Notes under the pieces: generated by a model
Told to the model about the DNA's origin: nothing
Seen by the model: the letters and a program-made list of their open reading frames with translations, nothing else
The model's database searches: none
Part shown: one piece after another, positions 16,941 through 27,148 of the stretch
How positions within the stretch are numbered: the stretch's first letter is position 1
How the letters are laid out: each line of letters begins with the position of its first letter
Position numbers and translations under genes: made by a program
From: Treponema denticola ATCC 35405
GTDB taxonomy: Bacteria > Spirochaetota > Spirochaetia > Treponematales > Treponemataceae
DNA: 64,000 bases
Assembly (NCBI RefSeq): GCF_000008185.1
Contig: NC_002967.9
Location: forward strand, 2,046,001 to 2,110,000
Reading direction: 5' to 3'

Positions 16941-18215
16941 ATGTCAAAAGTTCTTTCCATAATATTGGGAGGCGGAAAAGGAACACGTCTTTATCCGCTT
17001 ACCATGCATAGATCTAAACCGGCTGTACCTTTTGGAGGCAAGCATCGAATTATCGATATACCTCTTTCCAATTGTATAAATTCCGGCTTTAGGAATATTT
17101 ATATTGTAACACAATTTAACTCGGCTTCTTTGCATATTCACATTGCAAAAGCCTACACTTTTGATACGTTTTCAAACGGATTTGTAGAAATTCTTGCAGC
17201 CGAGCAAACTTTCGACAATACGGGCTGGTATGAAGGAACGGCCGACTCCATAAGAAAAAACCTTCATCATTTTCGGCATCAAAATCCATCCCATTATTTA
17301 ATCCTTGCAGGCGATCAACTCTACCGCATGGATTTAAAAAAGTTTTTAAATTTTCATAAAGAATCGGAATCCGATATTACCGTAGCCTGTACTCCGGTCA
17401 CACGAGAGGATGCATCAGGTTTCGGTATTATGAAGGTTAATTCGGATTCTTTAATTACCGAGTTTATGGAAAAACCGGGAGCCGACAAAAACATAGATGA
17501 TTGGAAAATTCCCGAAAAGTCTCTTATCAAACCGAATGATCCCAATAAACAATATCTGGCTTCCATGGGTATTTATATTTTCAGTGCGAAGATTATGGAA
17601 GAATGTTTAGACAGTGATCATACCGATTTCGGAAAAGAAGTAATTCCTGCCGCCATAAACGGAAAATATAAGGTTTCTGCCTTCCCTCATAACGGATATT
17701 GGTCCGACATAGGAACCATCAAGTCTTTTTATGATGCAACGCTTGACCTGACGGAAATAACACCTAAATTCGACTTTTATGATGCTGAAAGGCCAATATA
17801 CACCCATAACAGAAATCTACCTCCATCAAAGGTAAACTATGCACACTTGAGCAGATCTATCTGCAGCGAAGGCTGTGTCATAACGAATTCCACAATAAAT
17901 CATTCCGTAATAGGGGTCAGGTCAATCATAGAAACAGGCAGCTTTGTAGAAGATTCTATCTGCATGGGGGCGGACTATTACGAAACACATGAAGAAAAGG
18001 AAACCCGACTAAAAGAAGGAAGCCCCGGCTTAGGTATAGGAAATCATTGCCGCATACGTTCTGCAATAATAGACAAAAATGTGCGTATAGGAAATAACGT
18101 ATCCATAGGTATGGACCAAACACCTCCCGACGGCGACTACGGTTTCTATCATGTTGTCGGCGGAATATACGTTATAGTAAAAAATTCCGTAATACCTGAT
18201 AATACTTCAATATAA
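16941..18215 (+). CDS. glgC: Glucose-1-phosphate adenylyltransferase
   Basis: 424 aa. The ATG at 16941 is chosen over 16935 because AAGGAGG lies 7 nt before it. The N-terminus carries the nucleotidyltransferase signature (LGGGKGTRLYPLT), KPAVPFGGKHRIIDIPLSN, WYEGTADSIRKNL and GDQLYRMD. The C-terminal part is a left-handed beta-helix with hexapeptide repeats (VITNSTINHSVIG, IIDKNVRIGNNVSIG). The enzyme makes ADP-glucose for glycogen synthesis. Only 14 nt separate its stop from the convergent clpC stop. Confidence 0.95.
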   Translation: MSKVLSIILGGGKGTRLYPLTMHRSKPAVPFGGKHRIIDIPLSNCINSGFRNIYIVTQFNSASLHIHIAKAYTFDTFSNGFVEILAAEQTFDNTGWYEGTADSIRKNLHHFRHQNPSHYLILAGDQLYRMDLKKFLNFHKESESDITVACTPVTREDASGFGIMKVNSDSLITEFMEKPGADKNIDDWKIPEKSLIKPNDPNKQYLASMGIYIFSAKIMEECLDSDHTDFGKEVIPAAINGKYKVSAFPHNGYWSDIGTIKSFYDATLDLTEITPKFDFYDAERPIYTHNRNLPPSKVNYAHLSRSICSEGCVITNSTINHSVIGVRSIIETGSFVEDSICMGADYYETHEEKETRLKEGSPGLGIGNHCRIRSAIIDKNVRIGNNVSIGMDQTPPDGDYGFYHVVGGIYVIVKNSVIPDNTSI

Positions 18216-18229
18216 AAAGTATCGGCGCA

Positions 18230-20728
18230 TCAGTTGGATTCGACCTCACATTTAACTGGTGCGCTGTAAGCACCTTCATAATTCGGATTTTCTTTAATGC
18301 CGATTATTATATCATTCTCTGAAGCCGAAAAATCTACAAGGGCAGTCTTACCCTTTGAAAATTCTCCGCTTATTATTTTAACGGACAATACATCTTCGAT
18401 TTTATTTTGAAGAAGTCTTCTCATAGGGCGTGCACCGTAGGCAGGGTCATATCCTTTATCTGCAAAGAAATCTTCGGCTTCTTTTGAAAGCTCAATATAT
18501 AAATCCAGCTTTGCAATTCTATCTTCAAATTTTTTAAGCTCAAGCTTTAATATCCGTTTGATGTCATCCTTATCCAAGGGCTTAAAAACAAGCAACTCAT
18601 CAATTCTATTTATAAATTCCGGTGATAAGAATTTTTTTATTTCGTTAAGAGCGCTTGCTCTTATCTCGGAATAGGCCATTACACCATCTCCCGAAAGATT
18701 AAAGCCTAACTGATTTTCTTTTATGATGGACTTGGAGCCTGCATTACTGGTCATAATAATAACCGTATTTTTAAAATTGACGATGCGTCCGCTGCTGTCT
18801 CTAAGCTCACCCTCTTCTAAAATTTGTAACAAAATATTAAAGACATCGGGATGAGCTTTTTCTACCTCATCCAAAAGCAAAACGGAATACGGATTTCGTC
18901 TTATTTTTTCGGTTAAAAATCCGCCGGAATCAAAACCGACATATCCGGGAGGAGCTCCGATAAGTTTTGCAGCATTATGTTTTTCCATATAGTCGCTCAT
19001 ATCAACCCTGATTAAAGCTTCTTTTGTGCCGAATAAAAATTCGGCGAGAGTTTTTGCAAGAAGGGTTTTTCCGACACCGGTAGGGCCTAAAAACAAAAAT
19101 GAACCTATGGGTCTGTCTGGAGACGAAATACCTGCACGGGACCTTCTAATTGAATTGGATAAAATCGATATGGGTTCATCTTGCCCTATCACCGATTTTT
19201 TTAATTCATCTTCAATATGAAGCATCCTTTCGGCCTCATCTTGGCTCAATTTATTTACGGGGATATCCGTCATCATTGCAACAACTTCTGCTATATCGTT
19301 TTCATCAACATAGGAAATAGGATGCTGATAAGAAGTCATCCACTTATTTTTAATTTGATATATATCGTTTTTTAGCTCAAGGACTTCGTCTCTGATTAAG
19401 GCTGCTTTTTCATAATTTTGCATCTCAACCATCTCGGCTTTTTCAAGCATCAAAACCTTTATCTTGTCTTCAATTTCAAAAAGTTCGCCGGGTTTTTTGT
19501 CAAGGATAGTTTTTTTCATTGCCCCTGCTTCATCCAATACATCAATAGCCTTGTCAGGAAAAAATCTATCCGTGATATACCGTTTTGAATATTCAATTAT
19601 CTTGGTTACAGTCTGGGGTTCATAGATGACGTTGTGATGTTCTTCATACTTATGTTTTATACCGCATAGTATATCAAAGGTCTCTTCAGGATTCGGTTCT
19701 TTAACTTGAATCAACTGAAAGCGCCGCTCAAGGGCTAAATCGTTTTTAAAATATCTTCTGTATTCGTCAACTGTAGTAGCTCCAATACATTGTATTTCGC
19801 CTCTGGCTAGGGCAGGCTTTAAAATATTGGCAGCGTCCATCGCTCCCTGAGAGCCGCCGGTACCTATGAGGGTATGAATTTCATCTATAAACAAAATTAT
19901 ATTTTTATTCTCTTTTATTTCATTTATAATTTGCTTCAGTCTTTCTTCAAACTGGCCTCTATACTTTGTTCCTGCAATTACGGAACCTAAATCCAAAGAA
20001 ACAATACTTTTATTCAATAAATCGTGAGGCACGTTTTCATTTATTATGGAAAAGGCCAAGCCTTCAACGATGGAGGTCTTTCCTATTCCGGGCTCTCCTA
20101 CAAGGATGGGATTATTTTTTGTTCTGCGGGAAAGAATTTGGATAAGTCTTCTAATCTCTTTTTCGCGGCCTATAATTGGGTCAAGGCTGCCGGAACTTAC
20201 AATATCGGTCAGGTTACGTCCAAATTCGGAAAGAGCCGATGATTTTGACTTCGACACGTCGGCTGCTTTAGCGGTTCGGACAGAATCCATCTGATCGGTT
20301 ATTTTTAATATTATCATCCTTATGTCTTCAGTCACGATATTATACCGCATAAAAAAATCGGATATTATGGAATTTTCTTCTCTGACGAGGGCTACAAGAA
20401 GATGCTCGGTACCGACAACACTTTGCCTCATAGTCCTTGCTTCTATTGTTGCAATATCGACCAAAGTCTTTATTCTTCGAGAAGGAGGAATTTCACCTAT
20501 GATTCTATCCCCTGTACGGATAGGAGTGTTCTGTTCTATAAATAACTGTAAATTGAGAATATCAATATTTAATTTTTGAAGAATTATATAACCCCTGCCT
20601 ACCTTATTGCGGATCAAAGCAGATAAAATATGCTCGGGTTGAAACAGATCCGCATTAACCCGCCTGGCTTCCTGCTGACCAAAAAGAGTAAGCAGCTTAT
20701 GAGCATCTTGTGAAAGACCTTGACACAT
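18230..20728 (-). CDS. clpC: ATP-dependent Clp protease ATP-binding subunit ClpC
   Basis: About 832 aa from the [16 protein letters not shown] at 20728; upstream in-frame codons fall in mcsB. Two Clp-N repeats (1-150) are followed by AAA-1 ([22 protein letters not shown]), a UVR segment ([14 protein letters not shown] near 410), AAA-2 ([23 protein letters not shown]) and a D2-small domain. ClpC unfolds substrates for ClpP and is partnered by McsA/McsB in Firmicutes. It is the last gene of the mcsA-mcsB-clpC block. Confidence 0.96.
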   Translation of the reverse strand: MCQGLSQDAHKLLTLFGQQEARRVNADLFQPEHILSALIRNKVGRGYIILQKLNIDILNLQLFIEQNTPIRTGDRIIGEIPPSRRIKTLVDIATIEARTMRQSVVGTEHLLVALVREENSIISDFFMRYNIVTEDIRMIILKITDQMDSVRTAKAADVSKSKSSALSEFGRNLTDIVSSGSLDPIIGREKEIRRLIQILSRRTKNNPILVGEPGIGKTSIVEGLAFSIINENVPHDLLNKSIVSLDLGSVIAGTKYRGQFEERLKQIINEIKENKNIILFIDEIHTLIGTGGSQGAMDAANILKPALARGEIQCIGATTVDEYRRYFKNDLALERRFQLIQVKEPNPEETFDILCGIKHKYEEHHNVIYEPQTVTKIIEYSKRYITDRFFPDKAIDVLDEAGAMKKTILDKKPGELFEIEDKIKVLMLEKAEMVEMQNYEKAALIRDEVLELKNDIYQIKNKWMTSYQHPISYVDENDIAEVVAMMTDIPVNKLSQDEAERMLHIEDELKKSVIGQDEPISILSNSIRRSRAGISSPDRPIGSFLFLGPTGVGKTLLAKTLAEFLFGTKEALIRVDMSDYMEKHNAAKLIGAPPGYVGFDSGGFLTEKIRRNPYSVLLLDEVEKAHPDVFNILLQILEEGELRDSSGRIVNFKNTVIIMTSNAGSKSIIKENQLGFNLSGDGVMAYSEIRASALNEIKKFLSPEFINRIDELLVFKPLDKDDIKRILKLELKKFEDRIAKLDLYIELSKEAEDFFADKGYDPAYGARPMRRLLQNKIEDVLSVKIISGEFSKGKTALVDFSASENDIIIGIKENPNYEGAYSAPVKCEVESN

Positions 20729-20736
20729 ATAACACC

Positions 20737-21810
20737 TCACATTATAATTCGGACTTTTGAACAAAGTTCTTGAATGGTACGAGCCCTATATTCTTCTATA
20801 GAAAAATCGTTTAAATTTCTATCGGATAAGCCTGTATGACTGTTTAACAATAAAAAAGCAAGATGACCCATTTGGGACTTAAAAATCATCGAGTTGCATT
20901 CTTCATTGGTAATACCGGTAATTAAGCCCATATTTAAGCCGAACTTTATTTTAAAAACTATATCGGCAGCTTCCTTAAAATCCATAAGTTTTGCACTTTG
21001 AGCTACAGCGAGAACTCTTCTAAGCATATCTTCAACCTTCAATGTATTTTCATTTAGAAAAGTTTTTCTCTTCTCTCTTTCAATTTCAATTATGGAATTT
21101 ACACAGGAAATAAAATCCTCAGTCTGAATCTCTTCATTATCGCCTGCAGATACGGCATTTGAAATCAAAAAAAGAGCCCCTATGGAACTTTTGGAATTCG
21201 GCGAGTAGTAACCGGCAACATTAAGATTGTTTTGTTTTGTTAATTCCAAGACTGAACCTAAACAGTTGGAATAAAGGATTCCCGGAAAAGAGCATAAAAC
21301 CGAGAATTTCAGTCCCGTACCGATTTTCATAAGATTGGAAGTTAAAAAACCCAAGTCTCTATCTTCTGCAAATTTAATTTTTTCTCTCATTTTAAGTTCC
21401 ACAAATGATGCCCTTGCATAGACCTCTTCCGGATCCATTCCGGCAGCAAAAGAAGTTATGTTTATATGGTCTTCAAGGTTCAAGCCTATATAAAGAGAGC
21501 CGTTTTCGTGCACCAAAACGGCCTTTTCTATTTTTTCAGGCATATCGGGGAGAATAATCCCTCTTTCTTCAAGCAGCTTAATTGAAAGCGGATCCATTGC
21601 TCTAAGTTTTAACTTTTTAAAATAAGAGGAATCGCCCAAAGAGCAAAAAAAAGAAAAAACAAGCGAAACAACGTCAGCAGAGTCGGAAAGATTAATTTTA
21701 TTTGGAAACAAAAAACCCGATATATTGCGGGCTATATCACAACGGCTGTATAGGACTACGTCGGTATCGGGACCGCTTTCCATATACCAGCCGTCAAATT
21801 TTGATATCAT
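20737..21810 (-). CDS. mcsB: McsB-like protein-arginine kinase, catalytic motifs altered
   Basis: 357 aa. The guanido-kinase framework is recognisable: DTDVVLYSRCDIARN (residues 16-29), NLEDH (111-115) where the family has NEEDH, and IGTGLK near 164. Several hallmark positions differ. The CPTN of the kinase signature is NLMK, the following GTGLR is GTGLK, the family VRGxYGEGSE block reads VAGYYSPNS, and the C-terminal RDxxRA pocket reads IEEYRA. The protein may therefore be a pseudo-kinase adaptor rather than an arginine kinase. Its start overlaps mcsA by 17 nt, and its stop lies 9 nt before clpC. Confidence 0.85.
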   Translation of the reverse strand: MISKFDGWYMESGPDTDVVLYSRCDIARNISGFLFPNKINLSDSADVVSLVFSFFCSLGDSSYFKKLKLRAMDPLSIKLLEERGIILPDMPEKIEKAVLVHENGSLYIGLNLEDHINITSFAAGMDPEEVYARASFVELKMREKIKFAEDRDLGFLTSNLMKIGTGLKFSVLCSFPGILYSNCLGSVLELTKQNNLNVAGYYSPNSKSSIGALFLISNAVSAGDNEEIQTEDFISCVNSIIEIEREKRKTFLNENTLKVEDMLRRVLAVAQSAKLMDFKEAADIVFKIKFGLNMGLITGITNEECNSMIFKSQMGHLAFLLLNSHTGLSDRNLNDFSIEEYRARTIQELCSKVRIIM

Positions 21811-22291
21811 GGTTTTTCTCCAAAGCTTTTATCTCATCCCTTAAAGCAGCAGCTCTTTCATAATCTTCTGTTTCGACAGCTTTTTTTAGTTCTTCATGTA
21901 ATTCTTCCGAAGTATGAGTTTCAAAAAATGTTTCGGGAGACTGATCATCCGTGATAGAGCCCGAATACTTTAGATTTTTTTTCTTTTTTCCCAATATTTC
22001 CATAATTTCGGTTTTAAAAAACGAAAAACAGTCTGAGCATCCTATCATTTTTTTAGATTCGATTTCTCTAAAACTTAATCCGCATACAGGACATTGATCC
22101 GATTTTCTGCCGCCATCATTATCATTAGATCCAAGTATTTTTGTTATGGAAATATCGATAGTTTCGGAAAACATACCAAATCCGAGTCTTTGCGAGCAAG
22201 CCGGACACAGATAAATATTTTTAGTCACACCGTCTGCAACTTGTTCCACAGAAATTTTAGCCTCGTTTAACTTACACATATCACAAATCAT
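21794..22291 (-). CDS. mcsA: McsA-like zinc-finger/UVR protein
   Basis: 165 aa from the ATG at 22291, which overlaps the stop of the preceding permease (ATGA) and has AGGA upstream. It has paired CxxC zinc motifs (CDMC, CPAC, CPVC, CSDC) and a C-terminal UVR motif (AVETEDYERAAALRDE). McsA activates McsB and binds ClpC in Firmicutes. Its order mcsA-mcsB-clpC is the classical one, but no ctsR regulator precedes it; a lipoprotein exporter does. Confidence 0.92.
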   Translation of the reverse strand: MICDMCKLNEAKISVEQVADGVTKNIYLCPACSQRLGFGMFSETIDISITKILGSNDNDGGRKSDQCPVCGLSFREIESKKMIGCSDCFSFFKTEIMEILGKKKKNLKYSGSITDDQSPETFFETHTSEELHEELKKAVETEDYERAAALRDEIKALEKNHDIKI

Positions 22292-23634
22292 AATTTCCTC
22301 ATAATTTCTATCGGCTTTTCTTTTCCTGCCCGTACTGCAGGAATCAAACACACTACTACCGATAATATTAACATAGAAACGGCTATCGTGTAAAGGTCAA
22401 AAAGATTTAATTTTACGGGAATATACTCCAAATAATATGCAGGGTCTAAAAGATGAATTTCAAGAGGTTTTCCGGTACCGCCGGTACCATAAACGAAGGT
22501 ATAAAAAAAGTTTTGAATGTGGTTTAAAATCTTTTCTGCATAGGCAAAGATTTCGTTTATATGTATGGCGGCTAAAATTCCTAAGGGCATTCCCAAAATA
22601 ATTCCGCCTAAGCTCGTTAAAAGACCTGCAAGCAAAAAAGCAAGGCTTATAGACGAGGGATGGGCGCCGGCAGCCTTTAGTATGGCAATTTCCCGCCTTC
22701 GCTCCATTACAAGCATAACAATAGCCGAGGAAATATTGGCAGAAGCAACCAAGACTATCAAAAACATGATAAAAAGTAAAATATTCTTTGTAGTCTTAAA
22801 AGAAGTAAAGGCAGAGCGGTTTAAGTCGGCCCAAGAATAGATGGAAAAACTTTCGGGTAGTATTGAGTTCAATTTTAATTGAAGAGCCTGCATCTTATCT
22901 TCATCAAAGGGATCATTGGTCGAAACCACTATTGAGGTTAAAGAAGAACTCATCGGCATAATCTTCAAGCCCTCCTCCAAAGGAATAAAAACCCACAAGG
23001 CATCCAGCTCTTGATAGCCTGAAGATACAAGGCCTGAAATTTTAAATGAACTTACGCGGGGAATTGTTTTGCCTTTTTCGTTTTTAGATATGGTTATGAT
23101 TCTGCATGTATCCCCTACTTTTAAGCCGAGCTTTTCGGCTATGGCTGTTCCCAAAATTGCAGACTTATTATTTTCAAATTCAAGAGAGCCGGATATGACT
23201 TTTATAAGATTAAGAGCCCTAATATTTTGAGTAAAGAATTCGGGCTCGACTGCACGGATTGCACCGCCGCTTCTTCCGTTTTTACCTATAACCAAACCGT
23301 TCCCCTGCCTTTCAATCCAAGCGTTTTCAACAAAGTTTCCCTCATCAAACTCAAGAATTAATGAACGCACATTTTTTTCGGTTTCGGCATTTTTATAGCT
23401 TGATATTGACCGCATATTTATAACTTGCAGATGTCCCGTTCCAAGCTCGATTGTACGGGAGGTTATTCCTTGAATCATACCGTCAGAGACAACCAAAACA
23501 ACAATGAGGGGAATTATACTTATGCCTATACCTAAAACGGCACCGAATAAACTTTTGCGGGCATTGGAAACCGTCTTTCCCGAACCTATACCTAAAAATC
23601 TAAATGCCATTTTTATAAAGACTAAATTTTTCAT
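22288..23634 (-). CDS. LolC/LolE-type lipoprotein-releasing ABC permease (second copy)
   Basis: 448 aa. A TM helix follows the N-terminus (LGIGISIIPLIVVLVV), then a large periplasmic MacB-like domain (about 50-270), then three TM helices containing ERRREIAILKAAGAHPSSI, a conserved FtsX-family cytoplasmic loop. Together with the ATPase and the first permease it forms the exporter that releases lipoproteins from the inner membrane. Its ATG overlaps the lolD stop by four bases. Confidence 0.9.
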   Translation of the reverse strand: MKNLVFIKMAFRFLGIGSGKTVSNARKSLFGAVLGIGISIIPLIVVLVVSDGMIQGITSRTIELGTGHLQVINMRSISSYKNAETEKNVRSLILEFDEGNFVENAWIERQGNGLVIGKNGRSGGAIRAVEPEFFTQNIRALNLIKVISGSLEFENNKSAILGTAIAEKLGLKVGDTCRIITISKNEKGKTIPRVSSFKISGLVSSGYQELDALWVFIPLEEGLKIMPMSSSLTSIVVSTNDPFDEDKMQALQLKLNSILPESFSIYSWADLNRSAFTSFKTTKNILLFIMFLIVLVASANISSAIVMLVMERRREIAILKAAGAHPSSISLAFLLAGLLTSLGGIILGMPLGILAAIHINEIFAYAEKILNHIQNFFYTFVYGTGGTGKPLEIHLLDPAYYLEYIPVKLNLFDLYTIAVSMLILSVVVCLIPAVRAGKEKPIEIMRKL

Positions 23635-24311
23635 ACTTCTTCCAAATTGCCCTTATAAAGTTTATAAGAAATATCCGTCATTGATGCGATGTTTTGATCA
23701 TGGGTAACAAGAACCAAGGTCTTTTTGTGTTTATCGACTACAGAAAATAAAAGATTTTGAACAGTCTCGGCATTGGCAGGGTCTAAGTTTCCCGTAGGCT
23801 CATCAGCAAGAATGAGTGAGGGGCTGTTTATCAAAGAGCGGGCAACAGCAACCCTCTGTCTTTCGCCTCCCGACAGCTGAGAAGGAAAATGATTTTTACG
23901 TTCGGCTAATTTTACATCCTCCAAAAGGGAGAGAGCCTTTTCTTTTATTTCTTTTTTTGATCTTCCTGCAATAAGGGCGGGAAGCATTACGTTTTCAAGA
24001 GCGGTAAAATCTTTTAACAAATAATGAAATTGAAAAACCAAACCCAAAAAGGAGCTTCGATATTCCGTGAGAGATTTTTCATCAAGCGAATGAACCTTAT
24101 AAGAACCTGCAATAATCTCGCCGCTGTCTGCCGATTCAAGACCGCCCAATATATTTAAAAAGGTACTTTTACCCGAACCGGATTCTCCGGTAATCGAAAT
24201 CTTTTTCCCTTCTTCAATGGAAAAATTCAGTTTATCGAATATTACAAGTTTTTCACTTGCCGAAGAAAATGTTTTGGTTAAACCGGAAATTAAAACTATA
24301 TCCTTACTCAT
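23631..24311 (-). CDS. lolD: LolD-type ABC transporter ATPase
   Basis: 226 aa. Walker A is GESGSGKST, the Q-loop VFQFHYLL, the signature LSGGERQRVAVARSL, Walker B LILADEPTGNLDP and the H-loop LVTHDQ. The GNLDP motif is typical of LolD/MacB-family ATPases. It is encoded between two FtsX-type permeases and overlaps both (8 nt and 4 nt), so it is translated as one unit with them. Confidence 0.94.
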   Translation of the reverse strand: MSKDIVLISGLTKTFSSASEKLVIFDKLNFSIEEGKKISITGESGSGKSTFLNILGGLESADSGEIIAGSYKVHSLDEKSLTEYRSSFLGLVFQFHYLLKDFTALENVMLPALIAGRSKKEIKEKALSLLEDVKLAERKNHFPSQLSGGERQRVAVARSLINSPSLILADEPTGNLDPANAETVQNLLFSVVDKHKKTLVLVTHDQNIASMTDISYKLYKGNLEEV

Positions 24312-25584
24312 AGCGTAATACCTCCGCCGGCTTTAATTTTAATATCCGTCTCGCAGCTATCATGGCCGCAGCGGATGAGGAAAAAATGCCGAACAAAAAA
24401 ATCAATAAAATTTCATTAAAAAATATTCTAACCGGAACGGTTTCCATATAAAAATAAACCGGACTAAAAACGGAAAAATCAGCATCGGATGAATTTTGAA
24501 ACAATATGGATACAAAACTTAAAACCGAATTTACTATATTTTCTATTAAATTAAAAATAGAATTTATTTGAACCGATAGCAAAAGCCCCAATAAAAGGCC
24601 GGCACTTGCACCTATCAAACCTATCGTAAAACCGTTTGCAATAAAAAGAGCCTGTATATGTTTGGAGTAAGCCCCAAGAGAAGCAAGAACGGAAATTTCT
24701 TCCCGTCTCTCATAAATTGAACGCCGCATTCCGTTATAAATATTAACCGACACAACCAAAAAAATTAAAATAACCAAAAGCATCATCATATTTTTTTCTA
24801 TTCTGAGAGCTCCGAAAAAAGCATGATTATAAGTACGCCATGATTCCGCTTTTAAATTAAGGGATGAAGCATTTAGGGAAGATATATAGGCAGCATCATT
24901 GTTTTGGTTTTGTAGTTTTACGGAGGCATAGAGCTTCGATTCTTTTCCGAATAAGTTTTCTCCGTTTTCCAAAGACATAAAGGCAAAGGAAGAATCAACC
25001 TCATAATATCCCGTTTTAAAAATACCCGTAACAATTAAGTCTTGATTTTCAGGAAAAAGACTTGTTTCGGATGAACCTGACACGGCTATAATATTTACAT
25101 TATCCCCTACTTTTACACCGAGCTGGCGGGCCAACTCGTAACCCAAAATTACAGAATCTTTTTCCAAGATATTAAAAGAACCGGAAGTTATTTTTAAGGC
25201 AGAGGCAAGCCCTTTGTCTTTTTGCATTATATCTTCTTCCACCGAACGGATTAAAACGCCGTGCTGCTTGCCGTAATTTCCCTGCATCAATGTTTGAGAT
25301 TCCTGAAAAATAAAAAAAGCCTTATGGAGGTTTAAATTTTCGGCTTCTTTTAGATCTTCTTTTTCGCCGTACAACCTTATATGACCCGAACTAACTTGCA
25401 GGATTGTATCTATGTATCCCATTTGAAGACCGTTCATTATCGAGAGAATCACGGTCAAGACCATTACACCGAAGGCAATTCCCAATATGGAAAAAAGAGT
25501 CGAGATTGAAGAACGCCCCTTTGTATCTGCGGAATTAAATCTATTTAAAACAAAAAAAATCCATCTATAATTATTCTTTTTCAT
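24304..25584 (-). CDS. LolC/LolE-type lipoprotein-releasing ABC permease (first copy)
   Basis: 426 aa with the same architecture as the permease at 22288-23634: an N-terminal TM helix (LGIAFGVMVLTVIL), a periplasmic domain, three C-terminal TM helices and the loop YERREEISVLASLGAYSKHI. It lies one base after the stop of the upstream secreted protein. The pair with lolD suggests a heterodimeric LolCE-like channel. Which one is LolC and which LolE cannot be decided from sequence reading alone. Confidence 0.9.
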   Translation of the reverse strand: MKKNNYRWIFFVLNRFNSADTKGRSSISTLFSILGIAFGVMVLTVILSIMNGLQMGYIDTILQVSSGHIRLYGEKEDLKEAENLNLHKAFFIFQESQTLMQGNYGKQHGVLIRSVEEDIMQKDKGLASALKITSGSFNILEKDSVILGYELARQLGVKVGDNVNIIAVSGSSETSLFPENQDLIVTGIFKTGYYEVDSSFAFMSLENGENLFGKESKLYASVKLQNQNNDAAYISSLNASSLNLKAESWRTYNHAFFGALRIEKNMMMLLVILIFLVVSVNIYNGMRRSIYERREEISVLASLGAYSKHIQALFIANGFTIGLIGASAGLLLGLLLSVQINSIFNLIENIVNSVLSFVSILFQNSSDADFSVFSPVYFYMETVPVRIFFNEILLIFLFGIFSSSAAAMIAARRILKLKPAEVLRYE

Positions 25585-25585
25585 T

Positions 25586-26269
25586 TTATGTTTCTTCCTC
25601 TATCACACCGACTTCTTTTCCATATTCGAATAAATGAACTATCTTTTTATCCGTCATATATTCCGTGTAAGAAATTTTATTTCCGTTTACAAAGTCGGTT
25701 TTGGATTTTATTTTATTTTCAGGCCCGTATTCATACTTTGAAATATATTCGGTTCCTTCTTTTTTTAAAAACGATTCTATCAATAAATTATTTTCATTAT
25801 AAGTATAAATATTTTTTTCGAGCTCGTTTTTGCCTTCCGCATCGTAAACGATTTTTTCGGTTTCCATTTTTTTTTGATTATATTTTATTTTGATAAGTTT
25901 ATCCGATAAAACGACTTCACAAGATTCAGGATAACCGTCTTTGTAGGTATATGTTTTTTTTTCTATAAGTTTATCTTTTTCATATAGAACGGAAATAAGA
26001 GGTCTGCCCTTATCATCCAGTTGTTCAAAAAACCACCTGTCGCCAAAACAGGCCGTAAGCCCGGAGCTTTGAATGGAATAAAACCCCTTATCGGATTCTT
26101 CCGGATCTTTTTCGTTTTCGGATAAATTTTTATTTTCGGTTGCAGGCAAATTTTGATCTTCGGTTTCTTTAACAGGAGGGGATTGAACATCAGAATTTTC
26201 CGATCCGTCTGCAAAAATAAAAAGAGAGTATAAAATAAAAACAAAACATAATATTTTTTTTAAACTCAT
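25586..26269 (-). CDS. Secreted protein with repeat-like beta strands, function unknown
   Basis: 227 aa. A signal peptide (KKILCFVFILYSLFIFAD) is followed by an acidic, proline-rich spacer (about 22-62) and strand-like repeats (YTYKDGYPESCEV, YTYNENNLLIESF, YEYGPENKIKSKTD) reminiscent of YD or MORN-like motifs. It begins immediately after the ftsY stop and ends one base before the LolC/E permease, so it is part of the run. A periplasmic or envelope role related to lipoprotein export is possible but unproven. Confidence 0.75.
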   Translation of the reverse strand: MSLKKILCFVFILYSLFIFADGSENSDVQSPPVKETEDQNLPATENKNLSENEKDPEESDKGFYSIQSSGLTACFGDRWFFEQLDDKGRPLISVLYEKDKLIEKKTYTYKDGYPESCEVVLSDKLIKIKYNQKKMETEKIVYDAEGKNELEKNIYTYNENNLLIESFLKKEGTEYISKYEYGPENKIKSKTDFVNGNKISYTEYMTDKKIVHLFEYGKEVGVIEEET

Positions 26270-27148
26270 TTATATTTTTCCGATAAATTCCTTTACATAG
26301 TTTTCAGCCGAAAAAGGAGATATGTTTTCATATTTTTCTCCGGTTCCGACAAAAAGCATGGGAAGGTTAAGCTCTTTTCCTGCCGTAACGGCAACGCCGC
26401 CCTTCGCCGTAGAATCATACTTTGTTAAAAAGACCGCATCGACTCCTATAGCTTCATGGAAAACTTCGGCCTGCCTTAAACCGTTTTGACCAGTAGTTGC
26501 ATCCAATACCAATATCTTTTTATAGCAGCCTTCAGAAGCCTTTGTCTTTGCAATCCTGTCGATTTTTTGAAGCTCCCTTACCAAATTGTCTTTATTGTGA
26601 AGTCTTCCCGCCGTATCTGCAAGAACGAGGCCTCCGCCTGATGAAGCCATTGCATCGCCGGCATCAAAGATGACTGCACCAGGGTCTCCCCCATGCTGAT
26701 GAGCGACAACCCTCACATCATTTTTTTCACCGTGAAATTTCAACTGTTCAATTGCAGCGGCTCTAAAAGTATCTCCGGCGGCCAAAATGATGGGCGTACC
26801 GTATTTTTCTTTATAATAATGAGCCATCTTTCCTATTGAAGTTGTTTTTCCTACACCGTTTACACCTAGAACAAGATAAATAGAAACCTTGTCTTTCTCC
26901 GGAATTAAAGAAGTTACCTTTACATAGGGTAATAAAATATTATAAAGACCGTTTAAAACATCATCTTCAGAAACGAGTTTTTCCTTTTTACATAACTCTC
27001 TTAAAGAAGCTTCTATTTCAAGGGCCGTCTTTGCACCTATATCTCCTTCTATCAGAGTATCGGTTAAATCTTCAAAAAAAGATTCTTCCGGTCCCTTATA
27101 TAAACCGAATAGTTTTTTTAATCCGGCAGCAAAACTTTTATTCTTCAT
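26270..27148 (-). CDS. ftsY: Signal recognition particle receptor FtsY
   Basis: 292 aa from the ATG at 27148, which has GAGGAG 8 nt before it; upstream Met codons lie inside the previous gene. The N domain is followed by the G domain: GVNGVGKTTSIGK (G1), DTFRAAA (G2), LADTAGR (G3), TKYDSTAKGG (G4/G5), and VGTGEKYENISPF. The acidic A domain of E. coli FtsY is absent, giving the short form usual in many bacteria. It docks SRP-bound ribosomes to the Sec translocon at the inner membrane. Confidence 0.96.
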   Translation of the reverse strand: MKNKSFAAGLKKLFGLYKGPEESFFEDLTDTLIEGDIGAKTALEIEASLRELCKKEKLVSEDDVLNGLYNILLPYVKVTSLIPEKDKVSIYLVLGVNGVGKTTSIGKMAHYYKEKYGTPIILAAGDTFRAAAIEQLKFHGEKNDVRVVAHQHGGDPGAVIFDAGDAMASSGGGLVLADTAGRLHNKDNLVRELQKIDRIAKTKASEGCYKKILVLDATTGQNGLRQAEVFHEAIGVDAVFLTKYDSTAKGGVAVTAGKELNLPMLFVGTGEKYENISPFSAENYVKEFIGKI

